DNA of 30,075 bases from JBOHER01 sp050701115 (GCA_050701115.1 JBOHER010000348.1:1-30075); one strand, 5' to 3'; numbered from the stretch's first letter, positions 1-8,023 are shown. Program-made: numbers and translations. Notes: a model not told the origin generated them from the letters alone.

Positions 1-172
1 GACCGACAATCGGAAGAACGGTGACTGCACGCTCAACGTGGGCGTGCGGGATGATCTCACCTACATCCTGACACTCTCCTTGGGTACCGAAAACCCGTAC
101 CGCACCAAGCCGTGTGAGTTGGCCGAAGAACTCGCCACGATGGCGGTCCAGACGATGACGGGGGGCGCGTGA
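1..172 (+). CDS. C-terminal part of a DUF3558-like (probable lipoprotein) protein
   Basis: The window opens inside a plus-strand reading frame that ends with TGA at 170-172; the visible 56 residues are its C-terminus. The stretch NGDCTLNVGVRDD followed by YRTKPCELAEELATMAV matches my memory of the end of DUF3558 proteins: a Cys in a beta-strand, then a second Cys starting a final helix with 'CELA..LA..A'. DUF3558 proteins are usually small exported lipoproteins of Pseudonocardiales and mycobacteria with unknown function. The signal peptide would lie upstream of the window, so export cannot be checked. An ATG at 172-174 overlaps the stop, suggesting an originally coupled downstream gene. The family call rests on a short fragment. 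Confidence 0.5.
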   Translation, partial: TDNRKNGDCTLNVGVRDDLTYILTLSLGTENPYRTKPCELAEELATMAVQTMTGGA

Positions 173-437
173 TGGCGCACCTGGCAGATGGCGGCGGCGG
201 TGGCCTGGACTACGGGCTCGCCGGAACCGTATCGATACGTCACGCTGAACGGTCTCGCGGTCACGGGCAATTTCGGCAAAGCGCTCGACGAGAATGGCGA
301 TACGCCCGACTACGTCGCGGTCGAGGGCAGCACGCTTACCGGAAACGGCGGCATCGTCAGCTGGGAACCGGCGTCGGATCGTCTGGGGCACCGACGGCCA
401 GGCGAGCTCGGCCGAGCACGTGATCACCGTGCGCTGA
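173..437 (+). pseudogene. frameshifted remnant of a small hypothetical protein
   Basis: Two plus-strand frames carry protein-like sequence in succession. Codons starting at position 2 modulo 3 give PYRYVTLNGLAVTGNF, then DYVAVEGSTLTGNGGIVSWE, to about 369. After that the frame one base later gives RRIVWGTDGQASSAEHVITV and ends at TGA 435-437. Neither frame alone makes a sensible protein across the stretch, so a single-base indel near 365-378 is the simplest reading. The gene would follow the DUF3558-like gene immediately, and the ATG at 172 lies in the third frame, so the 5' end is also damaged or misread. I do not recognise the family. The end overlaps the convergent glycosyltransferase stop by 14 bp. 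A sequencing error is an alternative explanation. Confidence 0.4.
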
Positions 438-1743
438 CGGGATCTTCAGCGCTGCCGGCCCTCCGACGCCGTACGCGGAGGGCCAGCAGCTGCATCGTCG
501 CGGAGGAAGCCAGAATGATCAGCATTCCGTCTACCGGCAGCCGCAGCCGGATGCGGGTGAAGAACACGGCCAGCAGCAGGACGTTGACAATGATCAGACC
601 GGCGAGCTGCTGCTCCTCCGGGCGCAGCGGTCGCCATCGCGCAAGCGCCAACCTGACCAGTGCCAGCGTGAGCACCGGATAGAAGGTCACCGCCGAGACG
701 ATGTCCCGCAACGAGTTTCCGCGCCCGGTCGTGAAGAAGTCGTTGGAGTAGGCGAAGGTGTGCACGACCTTCTCCGCGTACAGCCGCGCGGCCTGCCCGG
801 GATGCGCCCGCACCCAATCCAGCGCGCTGTGGGTGTAGAAACGATTCGCTTCCACTTCATCGAGACCGAGCGCACCGACCTTCTCGTAGTACCCCACGAT
901 GTCCCCGGCCGAGCCGCTGTCGGCCGTCACGTTGCCGCTGTTGCCGAGTAGCAGATTCACGCCGCTGTTCGTCGAGATCGGCACGAAGGCGCCCATCGTG
1001 AACGCATTGCGCGCGGTCCACGCACCAGGGACCAGGATCGCCAAGGCCGCCACCGCCGCGAGCGCGCGGCAGAGCCTTGTGCGGGTGCTCGATCCACGGC
1101 GCTGCCAGCAGATCCACCCGAGCACCACGGGGATCGAGAGGGCCAGCGTGGGCACGGTGAGAACGAGGATCCCCCCAGCCAGCCCGGCCGCGAGCACCCA
1201 TCTCCAACCGAATCCGGACCCGGCGTCGGCTACCCGTAGCGATGCCTCGATGAACCCGAGCAGTAACGCCATCGCAGGCACCTGCGGGTACAACGTCGTC
1301 GCCGTATAGACGAACAGCGGATAACAGCCCGTCGCGACAGCCGCCAGCGCTCCGGTGCTTGGCGAGTGCATTCGGCGGCCCAGCAGGTAGGCGAGCCACA
1401 CGGAAGCCGCGAGCGCGAAGACGCCAACCAACCGGAGTGCCAGGATGCTGCCGCCGGTGGCGGCATGAACCGGGGCAAGCAGTAGGGGCAGGCCGGGCGG
1501 CCGGTAGGCGGTCGGCTGTCCCTCGAACGCATAGCCTTGCCCCTCGGCGAGCGCTCTGGTGAGCTCGAGGTACTCCTGCTCGTCCGCGAACCGCAGGATG
1601 TCGCCGAGCACGAGAGCATAGCCACCGGCGAGGGCGACCGACAGGGCGACGGCGCACAGGGCGACGGCCCGGGCGTGCGTGTCTCCCCACCGCACCCAGC
1701 GAGCCGGTGTCGACAAGTCGCCGGCGTTGACGTCAACGGCCAT
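424..1743 (-). CDS. GT39-like (PMT/ArnT-type) membrane glycosyltransferase
   Basis: This 439-residue protein has a short cytosolic N-terminus, a first transmembrane segment around residues 26-46, then an acidic DEQEY motif at 54-58 in the first extracytoplasmic loop, followed by AYRPPGLPLLLAP. An acidic pair in the first loop followed by a 'yrPPgyP' motif is characteristic of GT-C transferases of the PMT/ArnT (GT39) type, which use polyprenyl-phosphate sugars outside the membrane. About ten further hydrophobic segments follow, and a soluble stretch after residue 250 is shorter than usual. It is the last gene of a minus-strand glycan operon; its ATG overlaps the final base of the flippase stop at 1743. 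Acceptor and sugar are unknown. Convergent with the remnant upstream. Confidence 0.8.
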   Translation of the reverse strand: MAVDVNAGDLSTPARWVRWGDTHARAVALCAVALSVALAGGYALVLGDILRFADEQEYLELTRALAEGQGYAFEGQPTAYRPPGLPLLLAPVHAATGGSILALRLVGVFALAASVWLAYLLGRRMHSPSTGALAAVATGCYPLFVYTATTLYPQVPAMALLLGFIEASLRVADAGSGFGWRWVLAAGLAGGILVLTVPTLALSIPVVLGWICWQRRGSSTRTRLCRALAAVAALAILVPGAWTARNAFTMGAFVPISTNSGVNLLLGNSGNVTADSGSAGDIVGYYEKVGALGLDEVEANRFYTHSALDWVRAHPGQAARLYAEKVVHTFAYSNDFFTTGRGNSLRDIVSAVTFYPVLTLALVRLALARWRPLRPEEQQLAGLIIVNVLLLAVFFTRIRLRLPVDGMLIILASSATMQLLALRVRRRRAGSAEDPVSAR

Positions 1744-3212
1744 CAGCGCTCCGCTGAGAAACGTGCCCGGGTGCGCGGCGCCAGCGTGGCGACCGTGGGA
1801 AAACCCCTGAGCGCTTCGATGATCGCGAACGCGGCCAGCCAGGTGGCGCCGAGCAACAACGGACTCTCACCCGAAGTGATGGCATGCGCCGCGAACACCG
1901 CGCCGCACAGGAGGAGACCGAACCCGATCTCCTTGGTCAGCAGCGAGCGCCAGCCTGTCGTCAGCGGACCGCGGGCCAGCACCGTGAAGGCGATGCACTG
2001 CACCAGCATCGAGCCAACCAGCGCCACAGCGGTGCCTGCAACGCCGAAGGTGGCCGCGCCCACCGGAATCGCCACCGTGGCGAACACGGCCCCGATCCCC
2101 ACCCCGGCCAGCAGGCGCTTACGCAGCCCCGCCGCCATCAGTACCTGCGTTCCCAGGCTGTTGCAGCAGAGGACCGGGAACAGAAACGCCAGGATCAGCA
2201 GCACCGCGGCACTCTCGGCGAACCTGGCGTCGTACAGGAAGTCGATGATGACCGGCGCCAAAGCCGCCGTCAGCGCCGCGACGGCGATCGAGATTCGTAA
2301 CGCGAGCGCGAGCGCGCGACCGCTGAACTCGCCGAGCCGCTCGTCGCTCTCGGCGTGCCTGCGCACCATTTCCGGATAGAGCGCATTGGAGATCACCAAC
2401 GCCAGCACCCCGGCCACCACCATCAACCGCGCCGCGGCGGCGTAGATGCCGACGTCATAGCTGCCGCGCAGGAAGCCGAGCACCACCGTGTCCATCATCT
2501 GCGAGTAGTGGACGAGCGCGATGCTGCCCAGAATGGGCAGGCCGGCGACCAGCGTGGTCCGCACATCCGCCACCGCCGGGAGCGCGACGTGCAACCGCCC
2601 ACCCCGGGCCAGGATGCCGAACGCCAGCCCGGCACCGGCGAGCTGGCCCAGCCACATCGTCATGATCACCCAGACCGGTTGGTGGGTGAGCAGCACGAGT
2701 GCCACCGCGGATGAAGCCGCGATCAGCTGGGTGATCACTTTGACCAGCGCTGCCGAGCGCATCCACTCCAGCGACTGCAGGGCGTAGACGGTGCTCACCG
2801 CCTGCGCCAGCGCGGTAGGCGCGGCGGCGAGGATCAGTATCGACGTACCTTCGGGTAACGGTGCCGCGAACGCGATGACCGCGAGGGCGCCCATCGCGAG
2901 CATGGCGAGCACCATCTGGGCGACGAGGGTCTGCGCGATCAGCCGGGGCAGGTCGTCCGGCCGCCGGACGATCTCGCGCTGGGTCCACAAGGTCAGACCG
3001 CCGTCGCCGAGTGCGGCGAGGTAGAGAACGACCACCTGGGCGAGCGCGAGCTGCCCGAAGCTTTCCGGCCCGAGTACCCGCGCGACGACGATCATCGCGA
3101 CGAACGAGAGGCCTCTGCCGACCGCCTCGGCGGTGCCGAGCGACAGCACATAGCCGCTCAACCGGCGGGCCGTCGTGGTCTCAGGCCGTACGGCCACCGA
3201 GCACCGACCCAA
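1743..3212 (-). CDS. MOP-superfamily polysaccharide flippase (Wzx-like)
   Basis: This 489-residue, almost wholly hydrophobic protein has about 12-14 predicted transmembrane segments. The opening segment, with LGTAEAVGRGLSFVAMIVVARVLGPESFGQLALAQ, is typical of Wzx/RfbX flippases ('r.lgpe.fG.l.la'), followed by GDGGLTLWTQREIVR. Such proteins move undecaprenyl- or polyprenyl-linked oligosaccharides across the cytoplasmic membrane. It sits between a cytosolic GT4 transferase and a membrane GT39-like transferase, the expected position in a glycan export operon. The ATG at 3212 overlaps the GT4 gene by 32 bp; the GTG at 3197-3195 (MAVRPETTTARR) is an equally reasonable start with a 17-bp overlap. 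Either way translation is probably coupled. The substrate glycan cannot be read from sequence. Confidence 0.85.
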   Translation of the reverse strand: MGRCSVAVRPETTTARRLSGYVLSLGTAEAVGRGLSFVAMIVVARVLGPESFGQLALAQVVVLYLAALGDGGLTLWTQREIVRRPDDLPRLIAQTLVAQMVLAMLAMGALAVIAFAAPLPEGTSILILAAAPTALAQAVSTVYALQSLEWMRSAALVKVITQLIAASSAVALVLLTHQPVWVIMTMWLGQLAGAGLAFGILARGGRLHVALPAVADVRTTLVAGLPILGSIALVHYSQMMDTVVLGFLRGSYDVGIYAAAARLMVVAGVLALVISNALYPEMVRRHAESDERLGEFSGRALALALRISIAVAALTAALAPVIIDFLYDARFAESAAVLLILAFLFPVLCCNSLGTQVLMAAGLRKRLLAGVGIGAVFATVAIPVGAATFGVAGTAVALVGSMLVQCIAFTVLARGPLTTGWRSLLTKEIGFGLLLCGAVFAAHAITSGESPLLLGATWLAAFAIIEALRGFPTVATLAPRTRARFSAER

Positions 3213-4329
3213 TCTGGTTCAGGTAGCTGGGGACGATCGCGGACCATGCCAGTTGTTCGGTCACGAAGGCGCGGCCGCGCGCGGAGAACTCCTGCCCGCG
3301 ACCCGGGAACTCGGCAAGGGCGGTACTGAGTGCGCACCGATCGAGGCTGGTGACCAGCGCGGCACCGGCGGTCGCCAGATCCGCGGCGGGATTGATCTGG
3401 TCCGACACCAGGCAGGGCACACCGAGCGCGAGGTTCTCGGCGACCGCGATGGGTATGCAGTCCCAACGCGACGGGTGCACGAACCCCGCGCTGCCCAGCA
3501 CGAGTTCCAGTTTCTGCTCGCCCCAGATCGGGCCGGACACCTCGACCCAGTCACTGATGCCGAGTTCGGCGACCAGCGCCCTGGTACGCGCGAATCCGCC
3601 TTCGTAGTCGAGGCCGTGCATCCTCAGCCGTGGCCTGCGCGCGGCGGGCACTGCGGCGAGGGACTCGAGCAGCACGTCGATGCCCTTGTTCCGGACCGCA
3701 TAACGGCCGTACCACGCCAGATAGTCACCGCCAGGTCGCCACCGCTGCGCGGGAACGTCGAACCCCATGGGCGCGATGACAGACCGCACCGACGGCTCGA
3801 TCAGCCTGGCGTGTTCGGCCTCGGCGGGAAAGAAGGCGTGCACCGCGGCCGCACCCCTGAGCACGGACGCCTCGAGTGATCGGCGCAGGGCTCTCGGCTG
3901 CCTCAAGTAGCTGACCCAGGTGGGCTGGAAAACGCCGTGCGGGACCACCACGTAGGGCACGCCCGCGCGCCGTGCCGCGCGAGCGGCGACCAGGTTGGCT
4001 GTGAACCACGCCTCATGCAGAACCAGGATGTCCACGTCGTGCAACGCGCTGGCGAGGCCAACGGGCACCAGGGCAGCGCGACCCCGGCCGGCGTGCCGTA
4101 CCGGCCGCAGCTGGGCGTCGCCGTACCGGGAATCGTCAGGCGGCTCTCCGGGGTGCAGGACCACGACGTCCTGGCCCGCGGCCAGCAGGGCGTTCGTCCA
4201 CGCGGCGATGCCTGCCACCACACCGGAGTGGGGGCCTGCCGCACCGGGGTAGTACTGCGCGAATCTCATCCGGGCGAATCTCATCCGGGCGAACTTCATC
4301 TGGGCGAACGTCATCCGGGCGAACGTCAT
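3181..4329 (-). CDS. GT4-family glycosyltransferase with repeated N-terminus
   Basis: A GT-B fold transferase of about 382 residues. The N-terminal acceptor domain begins FAQYYPGAAGPHSGVVAGIAAW, the usual GT4 opening with a glycine-rich loop. The C-terminal nucleotide-sugar domain contains VSGPIWGEQKLELVLGSAGFVHPSRWDCIPIAVAENLALGVPCL, corresponding to the 'hPS..E.fg...lEAma.G.Pvv' signature, with Asp in place of the first Glu of the EX7E motif. I chose the ATG at 4329 because it overlaps the epimerase stop as ATGA. However, the first five pentapeptides (MTFAR, MTFAQ, MKFAR, MRFAR, MRFAQ) are a 15-bp tandem repeat, so ATGs at 4314, 4299, 4284 and 4269 are all in-frame alternatives. MRFAQYYPG at 4269 is the most family-like start. 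An upstream extension to 4443 would run inside the epimerase gene and is unlikely. Confidence 0.85.
   Translation of the reverse strand: MTFARMTFAQMKFARMRFARMRFAQYYPGAAGPHSGVVAGIAAWTNALLAAGQDVVVLHPGEPPDDSRYGDAQLRPVRHAGRGRAALVPVGLASALHDVDILVLHEAWFTANLVAARAARRAGVPYVVVPHGVFQPTWVSYLRQPRALRRSLEASVLRGAAAVHAFFPAEAEHARLIEPSVRSVIAPMGFDVPAQRWRPGGDYLAWYGRYAVRNKGIDVLLESLAAVPAARRPRLRMHGLDYEGGFARTRALVAELGISDWVEVSGPIWGEQKLELVLGSAGFVHPSRWDCIPIAVAENLALGVPCLVSDQINPAADLATAGAALVTSLDRCALSTALAEFPGRGQEFSARGRAFVTEQLAWSAIVPSYLNQIGSVLGGRTA
4255..4329 (-). repeat. five-copy 15-bp tandem repeat, one ATG per unit
   Basis: Five consecutive 15-bp units occupy 4315-4329, 4300-4314, 4285-4299, 4270-4284 and 4255-4269. On the minus strand each reads ATG-A(C/A/G)N-TTC-GC(C/G)-C(G/A)G. 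They encode M-T-F-A-R, M-T-F-A-Q, M-K-F-A-R, M-R-F-A-R and M-R-F-A-Q. The array is the 5' end of the GT4 gene and its outermost ATG overlaps the stop of the epimerase gene. The unit is a multiple of three, so copy-number change keeps the frame but changes the number of start codons and the distance to the upstream gene. Confidence 0.95.
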
Positions 4330-5306
4330 CGCGTGGCCGCGACATGCTGCTCGATCCACTCGTAGGTGGCGGCAAGACCGTCCCGCAGCTTGATCGAGGG
4401 TTCCCAGTCGAACTCCTTCGAGATCAGGGTGTTGTCGCTGCACCGCCCGCGCACACCCTGTGGCGCGTCGAGCTGGTAGTCGCGCCGCAACCTGATGCCC
4501 GCGATGTCCTCGACCATGTCGACGAGCTGGTTGATCGTCACCAGTTCGGAGCTGCCCAGATTGAGCGGCTGGTCGAAGTTCCCTCCGGCGATCTTGATGC
4601 TGCCCGTGACGCAGTCATCGACGTACATGAAGCTGCGGGTCTGCTCCCCGTCGCCCCAGATCTCGATCTCGTGGTTACCGGTGAGCTTGGCCGTGGCGAC
4701 CTTGCGGCAGATAGCGGCAGGCGCCTTCTCCCGGCCACCGTCCCATGTCCCGTAGGGGCCGTAGACGTTGTGGTAGCGCGCGACCCGGGTGCTCATCCCG
4801 TAGTCCTCACGGAAGTGGCGGGCCATGCGTTCGGTGAACAGCTTCTCCCAGCCGTAGCCGTCTTCCGGCATGGCCGGGTAGGCGTCGTCCTCGGCCAGGA
4901 AGGGGTCATCCGGGCGATCCTGCTTGCCGGCGGCGTACACACACGCGGAGGACGAGTAGAAGAACCGCTCGACGCCCGCATCCCGGGCGGCGAGGAGCAT
5001 GTGGGTGCTGATGAGCACCGACAGCATGCACTCGGCCTTGTTGTTCTCGATGAACCCGATCCCGCCCATGTCGGCCGCGAGATTGTAGACCTGCCGCACA
5101 CCTTCCACGGCCCGTCGGCAATCCGGAAGATATTTCAGATCAAGCACTAGGTTTTCCGCGTCGGCACACGTCTGTTCCCATTTCTGAAGAGGTTTCACAT
5201 CCACCGCGCGAACGGCATTGCCCTGTTCGATCAAGGTGTGCACCAGGTGTCCACCGATGAACCCGCCCGACCCCGTGACCAGCACTGAAGTAGGTGTATC
5301 ACCCAT
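4326..5306 (-). CDS. GDP-mannose 3,5-epimerase homologue (extended SDR)
   Basis: A 326-residue extended short-chain dehydrogenase. TGSGGFIG at residues 11-18 is the NAD-binding loop. YNLAADMGGIGFI (74-86), SSACVY (119-124), YGWEK (151-155), NVYGPYGTWDGGREKAPAA (180-198) and QTRSF closely match plant GDP-mannose 3,5-epimerase as I remember it. The Arabidopsis catalytic residues C145, Y174, K178 and K217 correspond to C122, Y151, K155 and K194 here at a constant offset of 23, which argues against a generic epimerase. That enzyme converts GDP-D-mannose to GDP-L-galactose/L-gulose. Bacterial relatives make sugar donors for glycans, so the product is inferred. The start has an AAGGAG ribosome site five bases upstream. 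It is the first gene of the minus-strand glycan operon and its stop overlaps the next ATG. Confidence 0.85.
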   Translation of the reverse strand: MGDTPTSVLVTGSGGFIGGHLVHTLIEQGNAVRAVDVKPLQKWEQTCADAENLVLDLKYLPDCRRAVEGVRQVYNLAADMGGIGFIENNKAECMLSVLISTHMLLAARDAGVERFFYSSSACVYAAGKQDRPDDPFLAEDDAYPAMPEDGYGWEKLFTERMARHFREDYGMSTRVARYHNVYGPYGTWDGGREKAPAAICRKVATAKLTGNHEIEIWGDGEQTRSFMYVDDCVTGSIKIAGGNFDQPLNLGSSELVTINQLVDMVEDIAGIRLRRDYQLDAPQGVRGRCSDNTLISKEFDWEPSIKLRDGLAATYEWIEQHVAATR

Positions 5307-5485
5307 AGGAACTCCTTAATGTGATTTCCATCGAAGCGAGTTTCACGTTTTATCCGACGTGGTCGCTCGGCCCTTCGCGGCGCTATCAATGTGCGTAACG
5401 ACGGCAGGTCTCACTCGTTACGTATCGATGTAGCTGGCGGCGCGGAAGATGTCAGTCGACCGCAAAAATTCGTGGGAGTGTTGTT
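5307..5485. promoter_or_regulatory. divergent promoter region with 7-bp inverted repeat
   Basis: The 179 bp separating the epimerase operon (minus) from the methyltransferase (plus) must hold both promoters. CGTAACG at 5394-5400 and CGTTACG at 5416-5422 form a perfect inverted repeat with a 15-bp spacer, a reasonable operator geometry for a dimeric regulator. The stretch is AT-richer than its surroundings. I could not choose a single -35/-10 pair with confidence. Confidence 0.4.
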
Positions 5486-6355
5486 ATGGCGATGACCGAG
5501 TCCGGCGAGAACCCGAGCTCCCCGGAGCTGGCCCGTGCGGCCGTATCCGGCGACAGTGGCCGCGATGCGCTCCCCGCGGGTACGTGGAACGTCCTGCGCG
5601 ACCGGCTCCGAGCCAATGACCCGATCTGGCTCGGTTACCACGTGCTGAACAGGACGGCTGCGAAGGTGAGCCGGTACTTCGACGGTCGCGCGCGGGCCCG
5701 CGAGCGCGCCAGGGACCTGCCCGGGGTCAACACCCGCGACTACAACCGGTTGCTGTGGACCAACTACGACTGGTCACACTCGGGCGAGGAATGGACACCG
5801 ACCGTCGAGTGGCGCCAGTCGGTGATCGATGAGGTCATGCTCCCGCAGATGCCGGAGAAGCCCGCCGCGCTGGAGATCGGACCCGGCGGCGGGCGATGGA
5901 CCGTCGAGTTACAGCCACGGTCCGCCTCGCTGATCCTCGCCGATATCAGTCCGCGTGCCATCGAACTGTGCCGGGAGCGGTTCGGCGGCTGCGACAACGT
6001 GTCCTACCTGGTGACCGATGGTCAGAGCCTCAATGGCGTCGATGACGAATCGATCGACTTCGTGTGGTCCTTCGACGTTTTCCTGCATATCGCCCCGGTG
6101 GATCAGAAGGGGTACCTCGCCGAGTTGGGCAGGGTAATGCGGCCAGGCGGGGTAGCCGTCATCCATCACCCGGGTGACGGTGGCTCGGCAGCGGGCTGGC
6201 GGTCCGCGATGACGGTGGAGATGTTCGCGGATCTGCTGCGGGACAACGGACTGCGGTTGGTCCGCCAGTTCAAGAACTGGGGTGACGGCGGCACGTTCGT
6301 GCTGCCCAATCCGGGCGACGTGATCACTGTGTTCAGCAAGCCCGCGGAACGCTGA
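5486..6355 (+). CDS. class I SAM-dependent methyltransferase
   Basis: This 289-residue protein has EIGPGGGRW at residues 130-138, the glycine-rich SAM-binding motif I. It is followed by LILADISPRAIELCRERF (motif II acidic residue binding the ribose) and IDFVWSFDVFLHI (motif IV region), then RPGGVAVIHH. The first 120 residues are not part of the Rossmann core and contain a WTNYDWSHSGEEWTP segment seen in sugar- or lipid-modifying methyltransferases. It is transcribed away from the glycan operon across a shared promoter region, so methylation of a glycan or its carrier is plausible but inferred. The ATG at 5486 is preceded by a GGGAG-like ribosome site. The beta-lactamase-like gene follows 16 bp downstream, probably in the same transcript. 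Confidence 0.85.
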   Translation: MAMTESGENPSSPELARAAVSGDSGRDALPAGTWNVLRDRLRANDPIWLGYHVLNRTAAKVSRYFDGRARARERARDLPGVNTRDYNRLLWTNYDWSHSGEEWTPTVEWRQSVIDEVMLPQMPEKPAALEIGPGGGRWTVELQPRSASLILADISPRAIELCRERFGGCDNVSYLVTDGQSLNGVDDESIDFVWSFDVFLHIAPVDQKGYLAELGRVMRPGGVAVIHHPGDGGSAAGWRSAMTVEMFADLLRDNGLRLVRQFKNWGDGGTFVLPNPGDVITVFSKPAER

Positions 6356-6371
6356 GGGCTATTCTCAGCGG

Positions 6372-7664
6372 GTGCCCCTGCCTCGACTGCCGTTCGGTCC
6401 GGACCCACTGCGCCGCGCGCGCGTGCCCAAAGATGTCGAGTCGGTCACCGCACGGGGGATCGAGGCGGATCCGGCTGACGTCGGCATGACCTCCGAGGGG
6501 ATCGAGCGGATCTGGGAGGGGGTTGCCGGGGTCTATCGCGGCGGGGCTCACCCGGCCATTGCGCTGTGCGTCCGCCGCGCTGGCCGGGTCGTGCTGGACC
6601 GGGCCATCGGGCACGCCCGCGGCAACGGCCCGCGGGACGCACCCGGCGCGGACATGGTGGCCGTCGGCACCGACACGCCGTTCTGCGTGTACTCGGCGTC
6701 CAAGGCGATCACCGCGACCGTCGTGCACCTGCTCGACGAACGCGGTCAGCTGCACATCGACGACCGGGTCTGCGAGTACATTCCCGAATTCGGCAAGCAC
6801 GGTAAGGACGCGATCACCATCGGGCAGGTGCTCGCGCACCGCTCGGGCATCCCCAACCATCCGCGCGAAGCGCTCGACCTCGATCAGCTGGGCAATCGGG
6901 AGCTGATGCTGCGGTTGCTGTGTGAGGCCAAGCCGTTCTCCAAGCCAGGCCAGTTCGTCGCCTATCACGCACTGTCCGGAGGAGCGGTCCTCGGTGAGAT
7001 CGTCGAGCGGGTCATGGGCAAGAACATCCGGGAAGTGCTGGCCACCGAGATCCTCCAGCCACTGGGGTTCCGGTGGACCAACTACGGCGTCGCTTCCGAG
7101 GATGTCCCCAAGGTCGCCACGAACTACGTCACCGGTGCGCCCGTGCTGCCACCGTTGTCGACGATGCTGACCAGGCTGCTGGGTGCGCCGGTCGGCGAGG
7201 CCGTCGAGTTGAGCAACGACCCGCGCTACCTCACCGGTGTTGTCCCGGCAGGCAACATCGTCTCGACGGCGAACGAACTGTCCCGCTTCTTCGAACTGCT
7301 CCGTCGTGGCGGCGAGATGGACGGTCTGCACATCCTGGAACCCCGCACGATCCGGCGCGCCATCACCAAGCAGACCCATCTGGAGGTCGACTTCACCTTC
7401 GGTGTGCCGATCGGCTACAGCTTCGGATTCATGCTGGGCGGCAAGCGGATCAGTCTGTTCGGGCCGGACACCGAGCAGGTGTTCGGCCACCTCGGATTCA
7501 CCAACATCCTCGGCTGGGCCGATCCGGCGCGTGGGCTGTCGGTTGGACTGATCACCAGCGGCAAGCCGGTGGTGTATCCCGAGATCTTCGATTTCCTCGG
7601 GATCATGGGCCGGATCGGGGCGGCGGCGCCGAAGGTGGACCAGTCCGAGCTCACCGAGTACTGA
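6372..7664 (+). CDS. serine beta-lactamase-family (class C/EstB-like) hydrolase
   Basis: A 430-residue protein of the beta-lactamase/D-alanyl-D-alanine carboxypeptidase/EstB superfamily. The nucleophile motif is S108-A-S-K111 (SxxK). The second motif appears as Y198-H-A where lactamases have Y-x-N. H373-L-G stands in for the K/H-T-G triad on the last strand. FCVYSASKAITATVVHLLDERGQLHIDD and VLAHRSGIPNH are standard for this family. No signal peptide is visible, so a cytosolic esterase or peptidase is more likely than a resistance lactamase. The start is a GTG 16 bp after the methyltransferase stop; no strong ribosome site is seen, so a later start is possible. Mycobacterial lipid-esterase members (LipE/LipL type) are the closest analogues I recall. 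Confidence 0.85.
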   Translation: MPLPRLPFGPDPLRRARVPKDVESVTARGIEADPADVGMTSEGIERIWEGVAGVYRGGAHPAIALCVRRAGRVVLDRAIGHARGNGPRDAPGADMVAVGTDTPFCVYSASKAITATVVHLLDERGQLHIDDRVCEYIPEFGKHGKDAITIGQVLAHRSGIPNHPREALDLDQLGNRELMLRLLCEAKPFSKPGQFVAYHALSGGAVLGEIVERVMGKNIREVLATEILQPLGFRWTNYGVASEDVPKVATNYVTGAPVLPPLSTMLTRLLGAPVGEAVELSNDPRYLTGVVPAGNIVSTANELSRFFELLRRGGEMDGLHILEPRTIRRAITKQTHLEVDFTFGVPIGYSFGFMLGGKRISLFGPDTEQVFGHLGFTNILGWADPARGLSVGLITSGKPVVYPEIFDFLGIMGRIGAAAPKVDQSELTEY

Positions 7665-7672
7665 TCGGCCGG

Positions 7673-7948
7673 TCACTCGCCGATCCTGGTGAACATCGCC
7701 GGTCGTGGGTAAGTGGCTGCGTGCGTGCCCGGTGACTCACATTCGGGGCATTTGGGGTGCTGCACAATGCGGCGGTTGTCCGCTCCGGGGTACAAGGGGA
7801 GGCATTCCGCGCCGCATCGGGCAATCAGCGCGAACCCGTGCACATAGTCGACCCTGCGGGCACCCTCGGGCACGTAATGCGCCGGTCGGTGTGGGCGCTG
7901 CAGGTCGGTCGCCTCCGGCATCCAGCCGTGGTAGCTCCGCTTGATCAC
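7673..7948 (-). CDS. small Cys-rich (putative zinc-binding) hypothetical protein
   Basis: A 91-residue protein, transcribed divergently from the XRE/DUF5753 regulator. After a basic, aromatic N-terminus (IKRSYHGWMPEATDLQRP) it has a C45-x3-C49 pair and a C67-P-E-C70 pair, a spacing compatible with one zinc ribbon. I chose the GTG at 7948-7946 because an AAGGGGG stretch lies six bases upstream; the GTG at 7951 is equally in frame, and a longer frame reaches an ATG at 8008 without a ribosome site. I do not recognise a named family, but small cysteine-rich proteins next to Scr1-type regulators are common in actinomycetes. It is convergent with the beta-lactamase-like gene, with an 8-bp gap. Confidence 0.55.
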   Translation of the reverse strand: MIKRSYHGWMPEATDLQRPHRPAHYVPEGARRVDYVHGFALIARCGAECLPLYPGADNRRIVQHPKCPECESPGTHAATYPRPAMFTRIGE

Positions 7949-8023
7949 CACGGGCCCCCCTTCGTTCAGCGCGCTCGCCGGCCGTCCGGACCAGAGCTTG
8001 CGACACACCAGGCGCTAGGGCAA

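Noticed and set aside
4344..5150. 268-codon open frame on the plus strand opposite the epimerase gene
   Set aside because: It is antisense to a gene with complete catalytic motifs; long open antisense frames are expected at this GC content and its protein has no recognisable motif.
6372..7664. Reading the SxxK hydrolase as a beta-lactam resistance gene
   Set aside because: No signal peptide, YHA in place of YxN and HLG in place of KTG point to the esterase/EstB-like branch rather than a resistance enzyme.
6333..7676. 447-codon open frame on the minus strand opposite the beta-lactamase-like gene
   Set aside because: Antisense shadow of a well-supported gene; low-complexity, Gln/Arg/His-rich composition and no family features.
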